Below are positions 9,001 to 16,152 of a stretch of 32,219 bases of DNA, piece by piece. Source of the DNA: Candidatus Poseidoniaceae archaeon (GTDB lineage Archaea; Thermoplasmatota; Poseidoniia; Poseidoniales; Poseidoniaceae). The stretch's first letter is position 1. Every line of letters starts with the position of its first letter. The stretch is from the NCBI GenBank assembly GCA_030750665.1, contig JASMHR010000009.1, positions 261-32,479 of the forward strand. The letters are read 5' to 3'. The translations under genes were made by a program, and so were the position numbers. The notes below the pieces were generated by a model. The model saw only the letters and a list, made by a program, of their open reading frames with translations. It was not told the origin of the DNA and did no database searches.

Positions 9001-10153
9001 ACAATGCAAAAGCGAGCCCTATCGGCATCCATGGAACCCGCTTCATATGGACGGCACCAAAATACCCGAACAGCAGACTCAGCCACAACACAGCAGCCCC
9101 AGAAAGCCAATCTTCAGGCCCCAACTTCAGCGGGCCTAGATGCATTGTCAGATCCCCACCAGTCATCCACGCCATGGCGATGAGTGCAGCAGCGACAAGC
9201 CCAAGAGATGCTCTCTCGATTATCGCCTGAGCATCCTTCAACTGTGGCGATATCGCAAGAAGACCTTGAGCGAAGATGATGAAAACCATCAGCGACAATG
9301 CACTTCCAGTTCCATCATTTACCAACTCATAGATGATTGGCATGAAGGAAGCAAGCACAGCCACTACTGAGAATACAAGTGTTCGATTGCTCTGAATCCC
9401 AATCCACATCCCTAGAATGCTCAGAACAACCAATGAAATTCCCAGTTCATAACTCACCCCACCGTTAGACCAATCTATCCATGTTCCAAGTCCAACAATC
9501 AACAATCCGAATGGAGTGATGGCAGCGACGAACCATGACAAGATTCCGGTTCCAGTCTCCTTGATCTTGAGATACCACCAACTTGCTATTCCAAGGAGGA
9601 CTGCCGCAGCAGCGTGAACAACAATGCCCATAGATCCTGGGACCCATTCCTCATCGGCAAATGGCCTTGCATCATCCACCAGCCAAGAGAAGCCTAGGCG
9701 ATCGGGATCAGCAGCGAAAGCCATTCCCCATCTAAGGAACCAAAACAAGCCAGCAGCACCAAAGAACAATCCCATTCCCAAGAGATAATCGTGCATCGTA
9801 GCCAATTTACCGTGACTGCGTCGTTGGCGCTCAACCACCCAAATGAATGCAGAAGCCGTTGCAAGTCCTCCAATTCCAAGCATCAAGAATCGTTCATTCG
9901 TCTCACCTTGGGTGAAAGCGATGTAGAATAAACCGCCCCATAGTCCCATCATAGCAACTCCGAAAAGCCAGAATTGTGCTAATCTCTCGACCAGAGGAAT
10001 AGGGCCGGTCAGTGGTAACTGGACAATCTCATCTGCTGAAGGTGCGGCTATTGAAGGATTGAGAACCCCAGATGGAATGGCAAGATTTCCACTGGCTGCT
10101 GAAATGCGTTTCCGAGGTTTGGGGCGACTTGGGGGGCGGCTTGGCGCAGGCAT
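6044..10153 (-). CDS. Very large polytopic membrane protein with acidic cytoplasmic-like tail (unknown function)
   Basis: About 1370 aa, dozens of hydrophobic segments; basic Pro-rich N terminus 'MPAPSRPPSRPKPRKR'; acidic linker 'VVDEEEPIEEEPIESEAIVESEESAVEEELTDDEMDDMLDEFEEELEEE' then a short C-terminal domain 'CTAQVIDLMNGLVDVKGVGKVKLNDSMATKIRSALL'. ATG at 10153 preferred over the TTG at 10171. Confidence 0.85.
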   Translation of the reverse strand: MPAPSRPPSRPKPRKRISAASGNLAIPSGVLNPSIAAPSADEIVQLPLTGPIPLVERLAQFWLFGVAMMGLWGGLFYIAFTQGETNERFLMLGIGGLATASAFIWVVERQRRSHGKLATMHDYLLGMGLFFGAAGLFWFLRWGMAFAADPDRLGFSWLVDDARPFADEEWVPGSMGIVVHAAAAVLLGIASWWYLKIKETGTGILSWFVAAITPFGLLIVGLGTWIDWSNGGVSYELGISLVVLSILGMWIGIQSNRTLVFSVVAVLASFMPIIYELVNDGTGSALSLMVFIIFAQGLLAISPQLKDAQAIIERASLGLVAAALIAMAWMTGGDLTMHLGPLKLGPEDWLSGAAVLWLSLLFGYFGAVHMKRVPWMPIGLAFALFLIPHPSNQAAWALTLIMLPYLLWKPDSRKWVRQATFCSAAFAFLVVDWMSHAQHNSGMEFWGTIETNLIHVIPLALLAIGEWARRIERISGNAFRVAMVLVVLSPSMLIEANNTVPWAFSAYLLVVAAEATSKPAEGLQQRKDASMTILTSLGLTTMLAAFGRLELNWSFMPELEGFNLVLVIIAAVYYALGKNSKVEELDIGHFNSWAVKSGAQTPVFNPESGILTVPAVEEEDPENPEWLGKGWGSFARVSLIGPLILFGIALASVNGSALLEEWWIILLAVPVALMIWELNKEEEGPAESRAIAAWALFLMALPLSLQLSNELFNVDRADRILDKSRLLFDLILISGPVAVHLTLQKRGLQDSEKSRNADIASLIGLLALAILDTTGGLVYFTMFAIVAHRTWQHRMSLLAVLAPLTLPLMGTRPAIAGGILKEMIAEGAIFDILLTQGEMLDFDVSRIVGWFGAAFSLLMLSRIIQDRRNPPEHDDERLPFIWSSFVLIVSLQALMVHSSYLLLILTTLIIILGWLAGRTEVFVFAPWAYVIAFPPALADTFPELNGSEIFSYSLLLSGLMTMLFSMLARNKSLFMYVETVAFTEEMEGSRNLMKHKTSADREYVQRYLYWSGLALFFLSFDVLYGISSVLAAIWVTYDSYKTGSKKIFLITPLFHALALANVERIATWDLGIHHIGGWVLVIDGIIFSLLSWKQWYPQWEWSEDGVEYWRWNDQMGMLGVVFFSIGVWWSTFDFSALMVALIIIVYGGSMVAIDPESAWRRAMGIASSTVGGFIALVDPDTTMGGIVMILAGLAAFIQAAMYFQRWGVGMGEITSEGGPEILAAPVVDEEEPIEEEPIESEAIVESEESAVEEELTDDEMDDMLDEFEEELEEESIPEPTLTPDEDDTPAGEEVLDMSEMSNECTAQVIDLMNGLVDVKGVGKVKLNDSMATKIRSALLNTDFSGYIPKVDFDQNGRAVLSFAPDSSLS
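6438..6467. repeat. Perfect tandem duplication of a 15-bp unit (TCGATTGGCTCTTCT x2)
   Basis: Direct reading: tcgattggctcttct|tcgattggctcttct; encodes the EEPIEEEPIE repeat on the minus strand. Confidence 0.9.
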
Positions 10154-10208
10154 GCTATCGAACTGTTTCAACTCTCTAGGAACTTAAACAATGGGCCGGA
10201 TGAAATGA

Positions 10209-12101
10209 TTATTCGACCAATTCTGCTTCTTCGATTTGATTTCGGCCAATCACCATTCCAATGGTGAACAAAATCACTCCAAGAAATGAACTGATACCCA
10301 ACCAAGCGACAGTACCGATTCCGGAAGATGACGCTGGCCCTTCTGAATCATCCAACATTTCTCCCATCAGCATGATATCTACAGTCACCAATGGCGACGA
10401 TGTTGTCCCACTGATTGCCCTTATCGAAATTGAGTGATTTCCTTGCAGTTCAATCCCCGGTAAGTGCTCCAACTGATGAGTGATGTCAGTATGTGTCAAC
10501 TCAGCTCCGGTTTGATGGTCATAAGAATGCAGATTCGCCCAATTATCTCGTAAATGATTGGACCGCCATTGAATGGTATCGACAGGCGTGTTCAATTCAA
10601 TGTCGATATGCTCACCAGGATTCAAATGGATATGATTGTCCATCATAGCAGCCGTGGTCACATTGACAGAGAGGTTGTTATTGAAAGAATAAGACATCTC
10701 GGCTGCTTCTATCAACGCTGGTTGAGCATTGACATGACCGTGCCCATAGACATTGTTCTGTCTATTCTTTGGTATCAGATCCTCGGCACAAGGCTCGTTC
10801 GCCCCCATGTAATGGCATTGACGATAGGTTGCAGTTTCCTGCATGATGTTTCGAATATCAAAAGGAGAAAGGTCAGGATTGGCCTGGGACATCAGTGCCC
10901 CAAGGCCCGCTGCCCCAGGAGTAGCCATGCTGGTTCCACTCATCGAGGTGTATCCAGAGCCAGAATTAGCAGCCACAGAATTCACACTGGAACCGACGAA
11001 AGCAATATTCGGTTTGATACGTCCTTCCTCGGTCGGACCTTGACTGGAGTAGATGGCAATCTTGGTATCTTTGTCAAGAGCCCCTACTGTGATTACATCC
11101 TCTGCACTTCCAGGTGTACCAATCTGGGCAGATACTGCGCTATTGCCTGCAGCGATGAACAGAGCGATGCCTGCCCTGACCATCTCATTGGCCATGCGGT
11201 TGACACTGTCCTCCTCACTACTGGTCCATTCTATAGCGCCTGGGCCGCCAAGGCTCATGCTCGCTGTTCGAATATTGTATTGGTAACGTACATCTACGGT
11301 CCACTGCATTCCTCCCATCACACCTGAGAAAGAACCACTGCCGCCTCCATCGAGGACCTTGACTCCAACTAGTCTGGCTTGGGGGGCGATTCCAACATCG
11401 ACGAAATCAGGAGCGCCTGTTCCTGCTGTAATTCCCCCGCAATGACTGCCATGTCCATGATCATCATATGGCTCAGTGGTGCCATTTGTTTCATCTGAAG
11501 CAGATATTGCGTCATAGAATGCAACGACTTTCGGGTCATTGGTGGAATTGTCATCATCAAGATCATCGAGTCCAACATGAAGGTGGTCAATTCCAGTATC
11601 GATTATGGCTACTGCAACTCCAGAGCCATCATAGCCTGTTTCATCCCAAGCCAGATCAACTCCATGGGCTGGAACAACATCTGCCATCTGCACCTCTAGA
11701 ATACCATCCAACTCAATCATGACAACTCCAGGAAGGTCTCTCAGAGCAAGTATGTCCTGTGTGTGTACTCTGCCACTGAGAGCATCGATCAAGTAGAGGT
11801 CCCAGCCCATTCGAAAGTCGACCTCTCTCTCCAACATCTCGATATCTTGCTGCGTAGGAGTATGGTCGAAATCAACAATGACTGGCAATGTGCCGTTGAG
11901 ATCTAGGAAAAGTGGATTATTCTGATGCAGTTCAACCATATCTCCAATTCCATCTTTGTCGCGGTCAACAGTGGTATCAACCCACCAGCCCTCTTCCACA
12001 GATTCAGCAACGGCCGCAGGAATGGTTCCAAGTACCGCAAATACGGGCAACAGCAAGAACATGATCATAGCCATACTACCAAGCGCTTTCAATCGAAACA
12101 T
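10209..12101 (-). CDS. Secreted subtilisin-like serine protease (S8) with C-terminal transmembrane anchor
   Basis: Signal peptide; catalytic triad contexts 'VAIIDTGIDHLHVG', 'DDHGHGSHCGGITAGTG', 'SGTSMATPGAAGLGALM'; C-terminal TM 'GIGTVAWLGISSFLGVILFTIGMVIG'; calcium-type repeat 'VDRDKDGIGDMVE'. Confidence 0.95.
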   Translation of the reverse strand: MFRLKALGSMAMIMFLLLPVFAVLGTIPAAVAESVEEGWWVDTTVDRDKDGIGDMVELHQNNPLFLDLNGTLPVIVDFDHTPTQQDIEMLEREVDFRMGWDLYLIDALSGRVHTQDILALRDLPGVVMIELDGILEVQMADVVPAHGVDLAWDETGYDGSGVAVAIIDTGIDHLHVGLDDLDDDNSTNDPKVVAFYDAISASDETNGTTEPYDDHGHGSHCGGITAGTGAPDFVDVGIAPQARLVGVKVLDGGGSGSFSGVMGGMQWTVDVRYQYNIRTASMSLGGPGAIEWTSSEEDSVNRMANEMVRAGIALFIAAGNSAVSAQIGTPGSAEDVITVGALDKDTKIAIYSSQGPTEEGRIKPNIAFVGSSVNSVAANSGSGYTSMSGTSMATPGAAGLGALMSQANPDLSPFDIRNIMQETATYRQCHYMGANEPCAEDLIPKNRQNNVYGHGHVNAQPALIEAAEMSYSFNNNLSVNVTTAAMMDNHIHLNPGEHIDIELNTPVDTIQWRSNHLRDNWANLHSYDHQTGAELTHTDITHQLEHLPGIELQGNHSISIRAISGTTSSPLVTVDIMLMGEMLDDSEGPASSSGIGTVAWLGISSFLGVILFTIGMVIGRNQIEEAELVE

Positions 12102-12166
12102 GGCTTCCACTGTTCTTCTCCCTAACGGAAGTGGTCATCAACATACCGCACACAAGTGATGATGCT

Positions 12167-12661
12167 TCAAGCCTGATTCAAGAACTTCAATATCTCATCA
12201 TGATCAGTCAAGTCACCTTCGTGGATATCGATGATGTTTCCATCTTCATCAATCAGAAATATCGTTGGTATCGCACTGACCCCAAGAACCTCAGATAACT
12301 TTGAACCATCCATGAATGGCGCTATGAGGTCTTGAGTGGAGTTTGATTCATTGACGGTTTGATGCCAAGTTGAAAGCCCATTCATATCTTCTTCCTCAAT
12401 GCTCATTATTAGTTGATCAGTATCACCGATTGCATCGGAGATGTTGTGCATAGACTTGTAGCAACGTGAGCACCATGATGCAGAGAAATAAATGAGATAA
12501 TCAGCTCCTTTCATATTGGTATTGGAATATTCATTGCCATCATCAGCAGTGTATGAGAACTCATCCAATGGAACTCCGGCATTTTCATCTCCAAGGCACC
12601 CTGGAGCAACAAACATGATTGAAAGAAGAACTGCCAATAATGGCTTGAACTTCAAATCCAT
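12167..12661 (-). CDS. Thioredoxin/TlpA-like lipoprotein
   Basis: Lipobox 'LSIMFVAPGCLG'; active site 'YFSASWCSRCYKSM'; 'VSAIPTIFLIDEDGNIID' cis-Pro loop. Confidence 0.88.
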   Translation of the reverse strand: MDLKFKPLLAVLLSIMFVAPGCLGDENAGVPLDEFSYTADDGNEYSNTNMKGADYLIYFSASWCSRCYKSMHNISDAIGDTDQLIMSIEEEDMNGLSTWHQTVNESNSTQDLIAPFMDGSKLSEVLGVSAIPTIFLIDEDGNIIDIHEGDLTDHDEILKFLNQA

Positions 12662-12688
12662 GGCTTGCCGAAATGAAGGTTTGTTTCA

Positions 12689-12709
12689 ATCCTTGTCACT
12701 GACAAGGAT
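12689..12709. promoter_or_regulatory. Perfect inverted repeat (9-bp arms, 3-nt spacer), candidate operator
   Basis: ATCCTTGTC-ACT-GACAAGGAT in the divergent intergenic region between the thioredoxin-like lipoprotein and the molybdenum hydroxylase operon. Confidence 0.5.
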
Positions 12710-12727
12710 GAAGAACAGAGTACTTGT

Positions 12728-12744
12728 GGTCGCCTATGGCGACC
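12728..12744. promoter_or_regulatory. Perfect inverted repeat (7-bp arms, 3-nt spacer), candidate operator
   Basis: GGTCGCC-TAT-GGCGACC ending 4 nt before the ATG at 12749; centre 37 bp from the centre of the 12689-12709 palindrome. Confidence 0.5.
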
Positions 12745-12748
12745 GGAC

Positions 12749-13348
12749 ATGGTAGATAGAGAACATGTACAGATGTTGCCCAAACCACCTGTCTCCAAGT
12801 GGCAGGCAGAAGTGAATGGGCTGAAGAGCGAAATATTGGTGGAATCAAATGCGATTCTGCTAGATGTCCTACGAGACAAAGTAGGTACACTGGGTGTGAA
12901 AAGAGGATGTGACATGGGCACCTGTGGCTGTTGCTCGGTCCTTGTCGATGGTGAACCACGGCTTTCTTGCTTGATGCTTGCAGAAGAAGCCAGAGGTCGT
13001 TCAATAACAACTGTTGAAGGGTTGGCGGATGGACACCATCTGCATCCAATCCAGACTTGTTTCGCTGAAGCCGGAGGTTCACAATGCGGTTTCTGCACAC
13101 CTGGTTTCCTAGTGGTCTGCTCGGCTCTGCTTGAGGAGAATCCAGAACCAAACAAAAATGAGATCAAAGATGCCATTGAAGGCAACCTTTGCCGCTGCAC
13201 GGGATATCAGCAGATTGTTGAAGCGGTTGAGATGGCAGCGGAGATCAAACGTTCTGACGAATCCCCATCCAATCTCACCACTCCTTCTTCTGACCCTCAT
13301 CCTGTTGGTCCTGATGAGCCGAGCCTACCGCCTGGAGATGCTCGTTGA
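12749..13348 (+). CDS. Molybdenum hydroxylase small subunit, two [2Fe-2S] clusters (HcrC/CoxS-like)
   Basis: 'KRGCDMGTCGCCSVLVDGEPRLSCL' and 'QCGFCTPGFLVVCSALL...IEGNLCRCTGYQQIVEAV' are canonical small-subunit cluster motifs; Pro/Ser-rich C-terminal extension. Confidence 0.95.
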   Translation: MVDREHVQMLPKPPVSKWQAEVNGLKSEILVESNAILLDVLRDKVGTLGVKRGCDMGTCGCCSVLVDGEPRLSCLMLAEEARGRSITTVEGLADGHHLHPIQTCFAEAGGSQCGFCTPGFLVVCSALLEENPEPNKNEIKDAIEGNLCRCTGYQQIVEAVEMAAEIKRSDESPSNLTTPSSDPHPVGPDEPSLPPGDAR

Positions 13349-13359
13349 GAGGTGATATC

Positions 13360-16152
13360 ATGAGTGGGGCGCCCAGACAATCTTTCGACAAGACGCGTAA
13401 GGATGGCAAACGCGTTGCTGGTCAACAGGATTTCGGAGTCCCAGGGAGCGGCGGTTCATCCCCTCAAAGCAAACTCCAGAATATCGATAATATTCCAATG
13501 AGTCAAGGCGGCCAGAAGAAACAACCCCGCGGCCCACACGTCCATGACCAACATATCACTGGGACCAGTATCGGCAAACGGACTCCATTGGTTGATTCTA
13601 ACTGGAAGATGACTGGACAGGCGCGTTATGGCGATGATATTCGACTACCTGGTGAACTGATTGGGAAGATTCTACGTTCCCCGCATCACTACGCAACAAT
13701 CCGTTCCATCGATACCAGAGCTGCTGAAGCCCTCAAAGGAGTGGTGGCGGTTGCTACTGGCAAAGATTCTGTCAATAGTTTCGGAGTCCTCCCTGTAACT
13801 AAGGATGAACATGCACTGGCTCAGAACAAGGTTCGTCATGTCGGTGACCTAGTCGCTTGTGTTGCTGCATGCGACGAAGCAACCGCAATCGAAGCACTTT
13901 CACTGATTGAGGTGGAATACGATATCCTTGATTCAATACATGACATGGAAGATGGACTTGAAGATAGTGAGCACCCTATTCACGACCGTGGAAAGTATCA
14001 CATCGGTGAGTCAAACATCCAAAAGAGAGTGTTCCAGCAATTCGGTAACCTCTCTTCAATGGATGAGGCGGCTGCATCCAGTGAAGCGGACTGGACCTTC
14101 GCAGGATTGCATCACGGTTTCACTGAACCGCATGCAGTTGTTGCGCATTGGGACCCCACGGGACGCTTGACAGTGTATACTCCTCAACAAGTTCCGCATT
14201 ATCTACATCGTGCCCTATCATCAGTACTGGATATTCCAATGCACCAGATAAACGTCTACCGAACTTTCGTTGGAGGAGGATTCGGTGGCAAATCGGATCC
14301 ATTCCCACATGAGATGTGTGCTGCTATCCTCGCACGCAAATCTGGAAGTCCGGTTAGGATATGTTTCGATAGAGAAGAAGTATATTGGATAAATCGAGGT
14401 AGACATCCCTCACGTATCCAGATGGGGGTTCATGCTGATGATGAAGGAAGAATCGCTGGTATTGAGACTGATGCCCTGATCGATGGGGGGGCGTTCGCAT
14501 CATTCGGACACGTCACCACTTACTACAATGGTGTCCTGCATACATCTCCCTATGAAATCGGTGGATTCCATTACACTGGAGCGAGGGTGTGGACGAATAA
14601 ACCAGCCAGTGGAGCAATGCGTGGGCATGGCGCTGTCAATAGTCGATGTGCTGTTGAAGTGGGAATAGATGAGGTATCAGAAAAACTAGGCCTCGACCCA
14701 ATGACATTCAGACTTGCCAACCTTCTCCCACCCCATTCAAGAACAATCACTGGATTCCGCATTACATCCACTGGAATGCGAGAATGTCTGGCCAAAGTAA
14801 GGGAACAATCTGGATGGGATAAGAAATTCCGCAACCTACCATTCGGACGCGGCATTGGTGTTGGATGTGGTTTCTTCATCTCAGGTTCTGGACTGCCAAT
14901 CCATTGGGATCCTGAGAACTTCCCACATGCAACCGTTCATCTGCAATGCGATATGGATGGTGGAGTCACTGTTCACACCGGCGCTGCGGAAATAGGACAG
15001 GGCAGTGATACTGCTATTGCACAGGCCGTCTGTGAAGTTCTTGCTCTGCCTCTGGATATGATCAGGATTCGTTCACAGGAAAGTGATACCGCACCAGTTG
15101 ATCTAGGTTCATATTCCTCCCGTGTAACATTCATGAATGCCAATGCTGCAATAAGAGCAGCCATTGATTTACGAGACAAGATACTGAAAGCCACCTGGGA
15201 ACTGATTGGATATCATCCCGACCAACTGGTTCTAGGAGACCGACGCATCTACTACAAACACGACCCAGCCATTGGTGTTTCATGGTTAGAAGCAGTGCAC
15301 AAGGCTCAGGCTGACAGTGGTTCACTGATTGCTAGCGGCTCCTATAGAACGCCACCCATGGGGGGTGTCCACAAAGGTGCCGCAGCAGGATTGGCCCCCG
15401 CGTATTCATTCTCTGCATATGTCGCAGAAGTGGAGGTTGACGCTGAGACCGGATTCATCAAAGTCGTCAAGGCATGGGCTGCTCATGATTGCGGCAAGGC
15501 CTTGAATCCACTCGCTGTTGAAGGACAAATAATCGGCTCCTGCCACATGGGCATGGGTCAAGTGCTGTCCGAAGAAATGAAGTATGGACGCAATGGACAC
15601 CTGATGAATCCTGATCTCCTCGATTACAAGATCATGAGCGTGCATGAGATGCCAGAAGTGGTACCTATCATCGTTGAGAGCAATGACCCAGAGGGGCCAT
15701 TCGGTGCCAAGGAAGCAGGAGAAGGGCCACTGTTACCAATATTACCGGCAGTGTGTAACGCGGTTTACGATGCCATCGGCATTCGACCCGATGAATTGCC
15801 TTTGACTCCAGACAGAGTGCACAAGATGATTGAAAAGAAATGCAAAGAATTGGAAATAGATGACCCACTTGAATTACCTAATCCTTCTTTCGAGCCATCT
15901 GCATTGCAGCAGAAGATATCCGAAAGAGCGGAGGAACACGCTGAACGGGACCTGCAGCGTGACCTCTTGAAAGACAGAACTGCATATGTCAACGGAGTAT
16001 TGTTCGGCTTCGACCCTGAACTTCCGCTCATAGAACAGGATGAAGGCTGGAGGGAAGCAATAACTCCCGAACAAGAGGATCTTATCGAAGATGGAAAGCG
16101 TGCTGCACGGGCATGGAAACATGCCGAACGTCGACACAGGGGTGATGACTGA
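13360..16152 (+). CDS. Molybdenum hydroxylase large subunit, 4-hydroxybenzoyl-CoA reductase alpha-like
   Basis: 'IGKRTPLVDSNWKMTGQARYGDDIRLPGELIGKILRSPHHYATI', 'TFVGGGFGGKSD', 'GAMRGHGAVNSRCAVE', 'EIGQGSDTAIAQ', 'DLGSYSSRVTFMNANAA', 'GAKEAGEGPL'. SD GAGGTGAT at 13349-13356 supports the ATG at 13360 over the TTG at 13345. Confidence 0.9.
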   Translation: MSGAPRQSFDKTRKDGKRVAGQQDFGVPGSGGSSPQSKLQNIDNIPMSQGGQKKQPRGPHVHDQHITGTSIGKRTPLVDSNWKMTGQARYGDDIRLPGELIGKILRSPHHYATIRSIDTRAAEALKGVVAVATGKDSVNSFGVLPVTKDEHALAQNKVRHVGDLVACVAACDEATAIEALSLIEVEYDILDSIHDMEDGLEDSEHPIHDRGKYHIGESNIQKRVFQQFGNLSSMDEAAASSEADWTFAGLHHGFTEPHAVVAHWDPTGRLTVYTPQQVPHYLHRALSSVLDIPMHQINVYRTFVGGGFGGKSDPFPHEMCAAILARKSGSPVRICFDREEVYWINRGRHPSRIQMGVHADDEGRIAGIETDALIDGGAFASFGHVTTYYNGVLHTSPYEIGGFHYTGARVWTNKPASGAMRGHGAVNSRCAVEVGIDEVSEKLGLDPMTFRLANLLPPHSRTITGFRITSTGMRECLAKVREQSGWDKKFRNLPFGRGIGVGCGFFISGSGLPIHWDPENFPHATVHLQCDMDGGVTVHTGAAEIGQGSDTAIAQAVCEVLALPLDMIRIRSQESDTAPVDLGSYSSRVTFMNANAAIRAAIDLRDKILKATWELIGYHPDQLVLGDRRIYYKHDPAIGVSWLEAVHKAQADSGSLIASGSYRTPPMGGVHKGAAAGLAPAYSFSAYVAEVEVDAETGFIKVVKAWAAHDCGKALNPLAVEGQIIGSCHMGMGQVLSEEMKYGRNGHLMNPDLLDYKIMSVHEMPEVVPIIVESNDPEGPFGAKEAGEGPLLPILPAVCNAVYDAIGIRPDELPLTPDRVHKMIEKKCKELEIDDPLELPNPSFEPSALQQKISERAEEHAERDLQRDLLKDRTAYVNGVLFGFDPELPLIEQDEGWREAITPEQEDLIEDGKRAARAWKHAERRHRGDD

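Noticed and set aside
10554-11327. 257-aa plus-strand ORF
   Set aside because: Lies entirely antisense to the well-supported subtilase gene and has no recognisable domain.
12652-13200. 182- and 151-aa minus-strand ORFs over the small subunit
   Set aside because: Antisense to the canonical 2Fe-2S subunit; no family features.
13360-16152. Form-I aerobic CO dehydrogenase large subunit (CoxL)
   Set aside because: No AYxCSFR active-site motif was seen in the translation; HCR-like motifs and the HcrB loop in the partner subunit fit better. Xanthine/aldehyde-type activity is not excluded.
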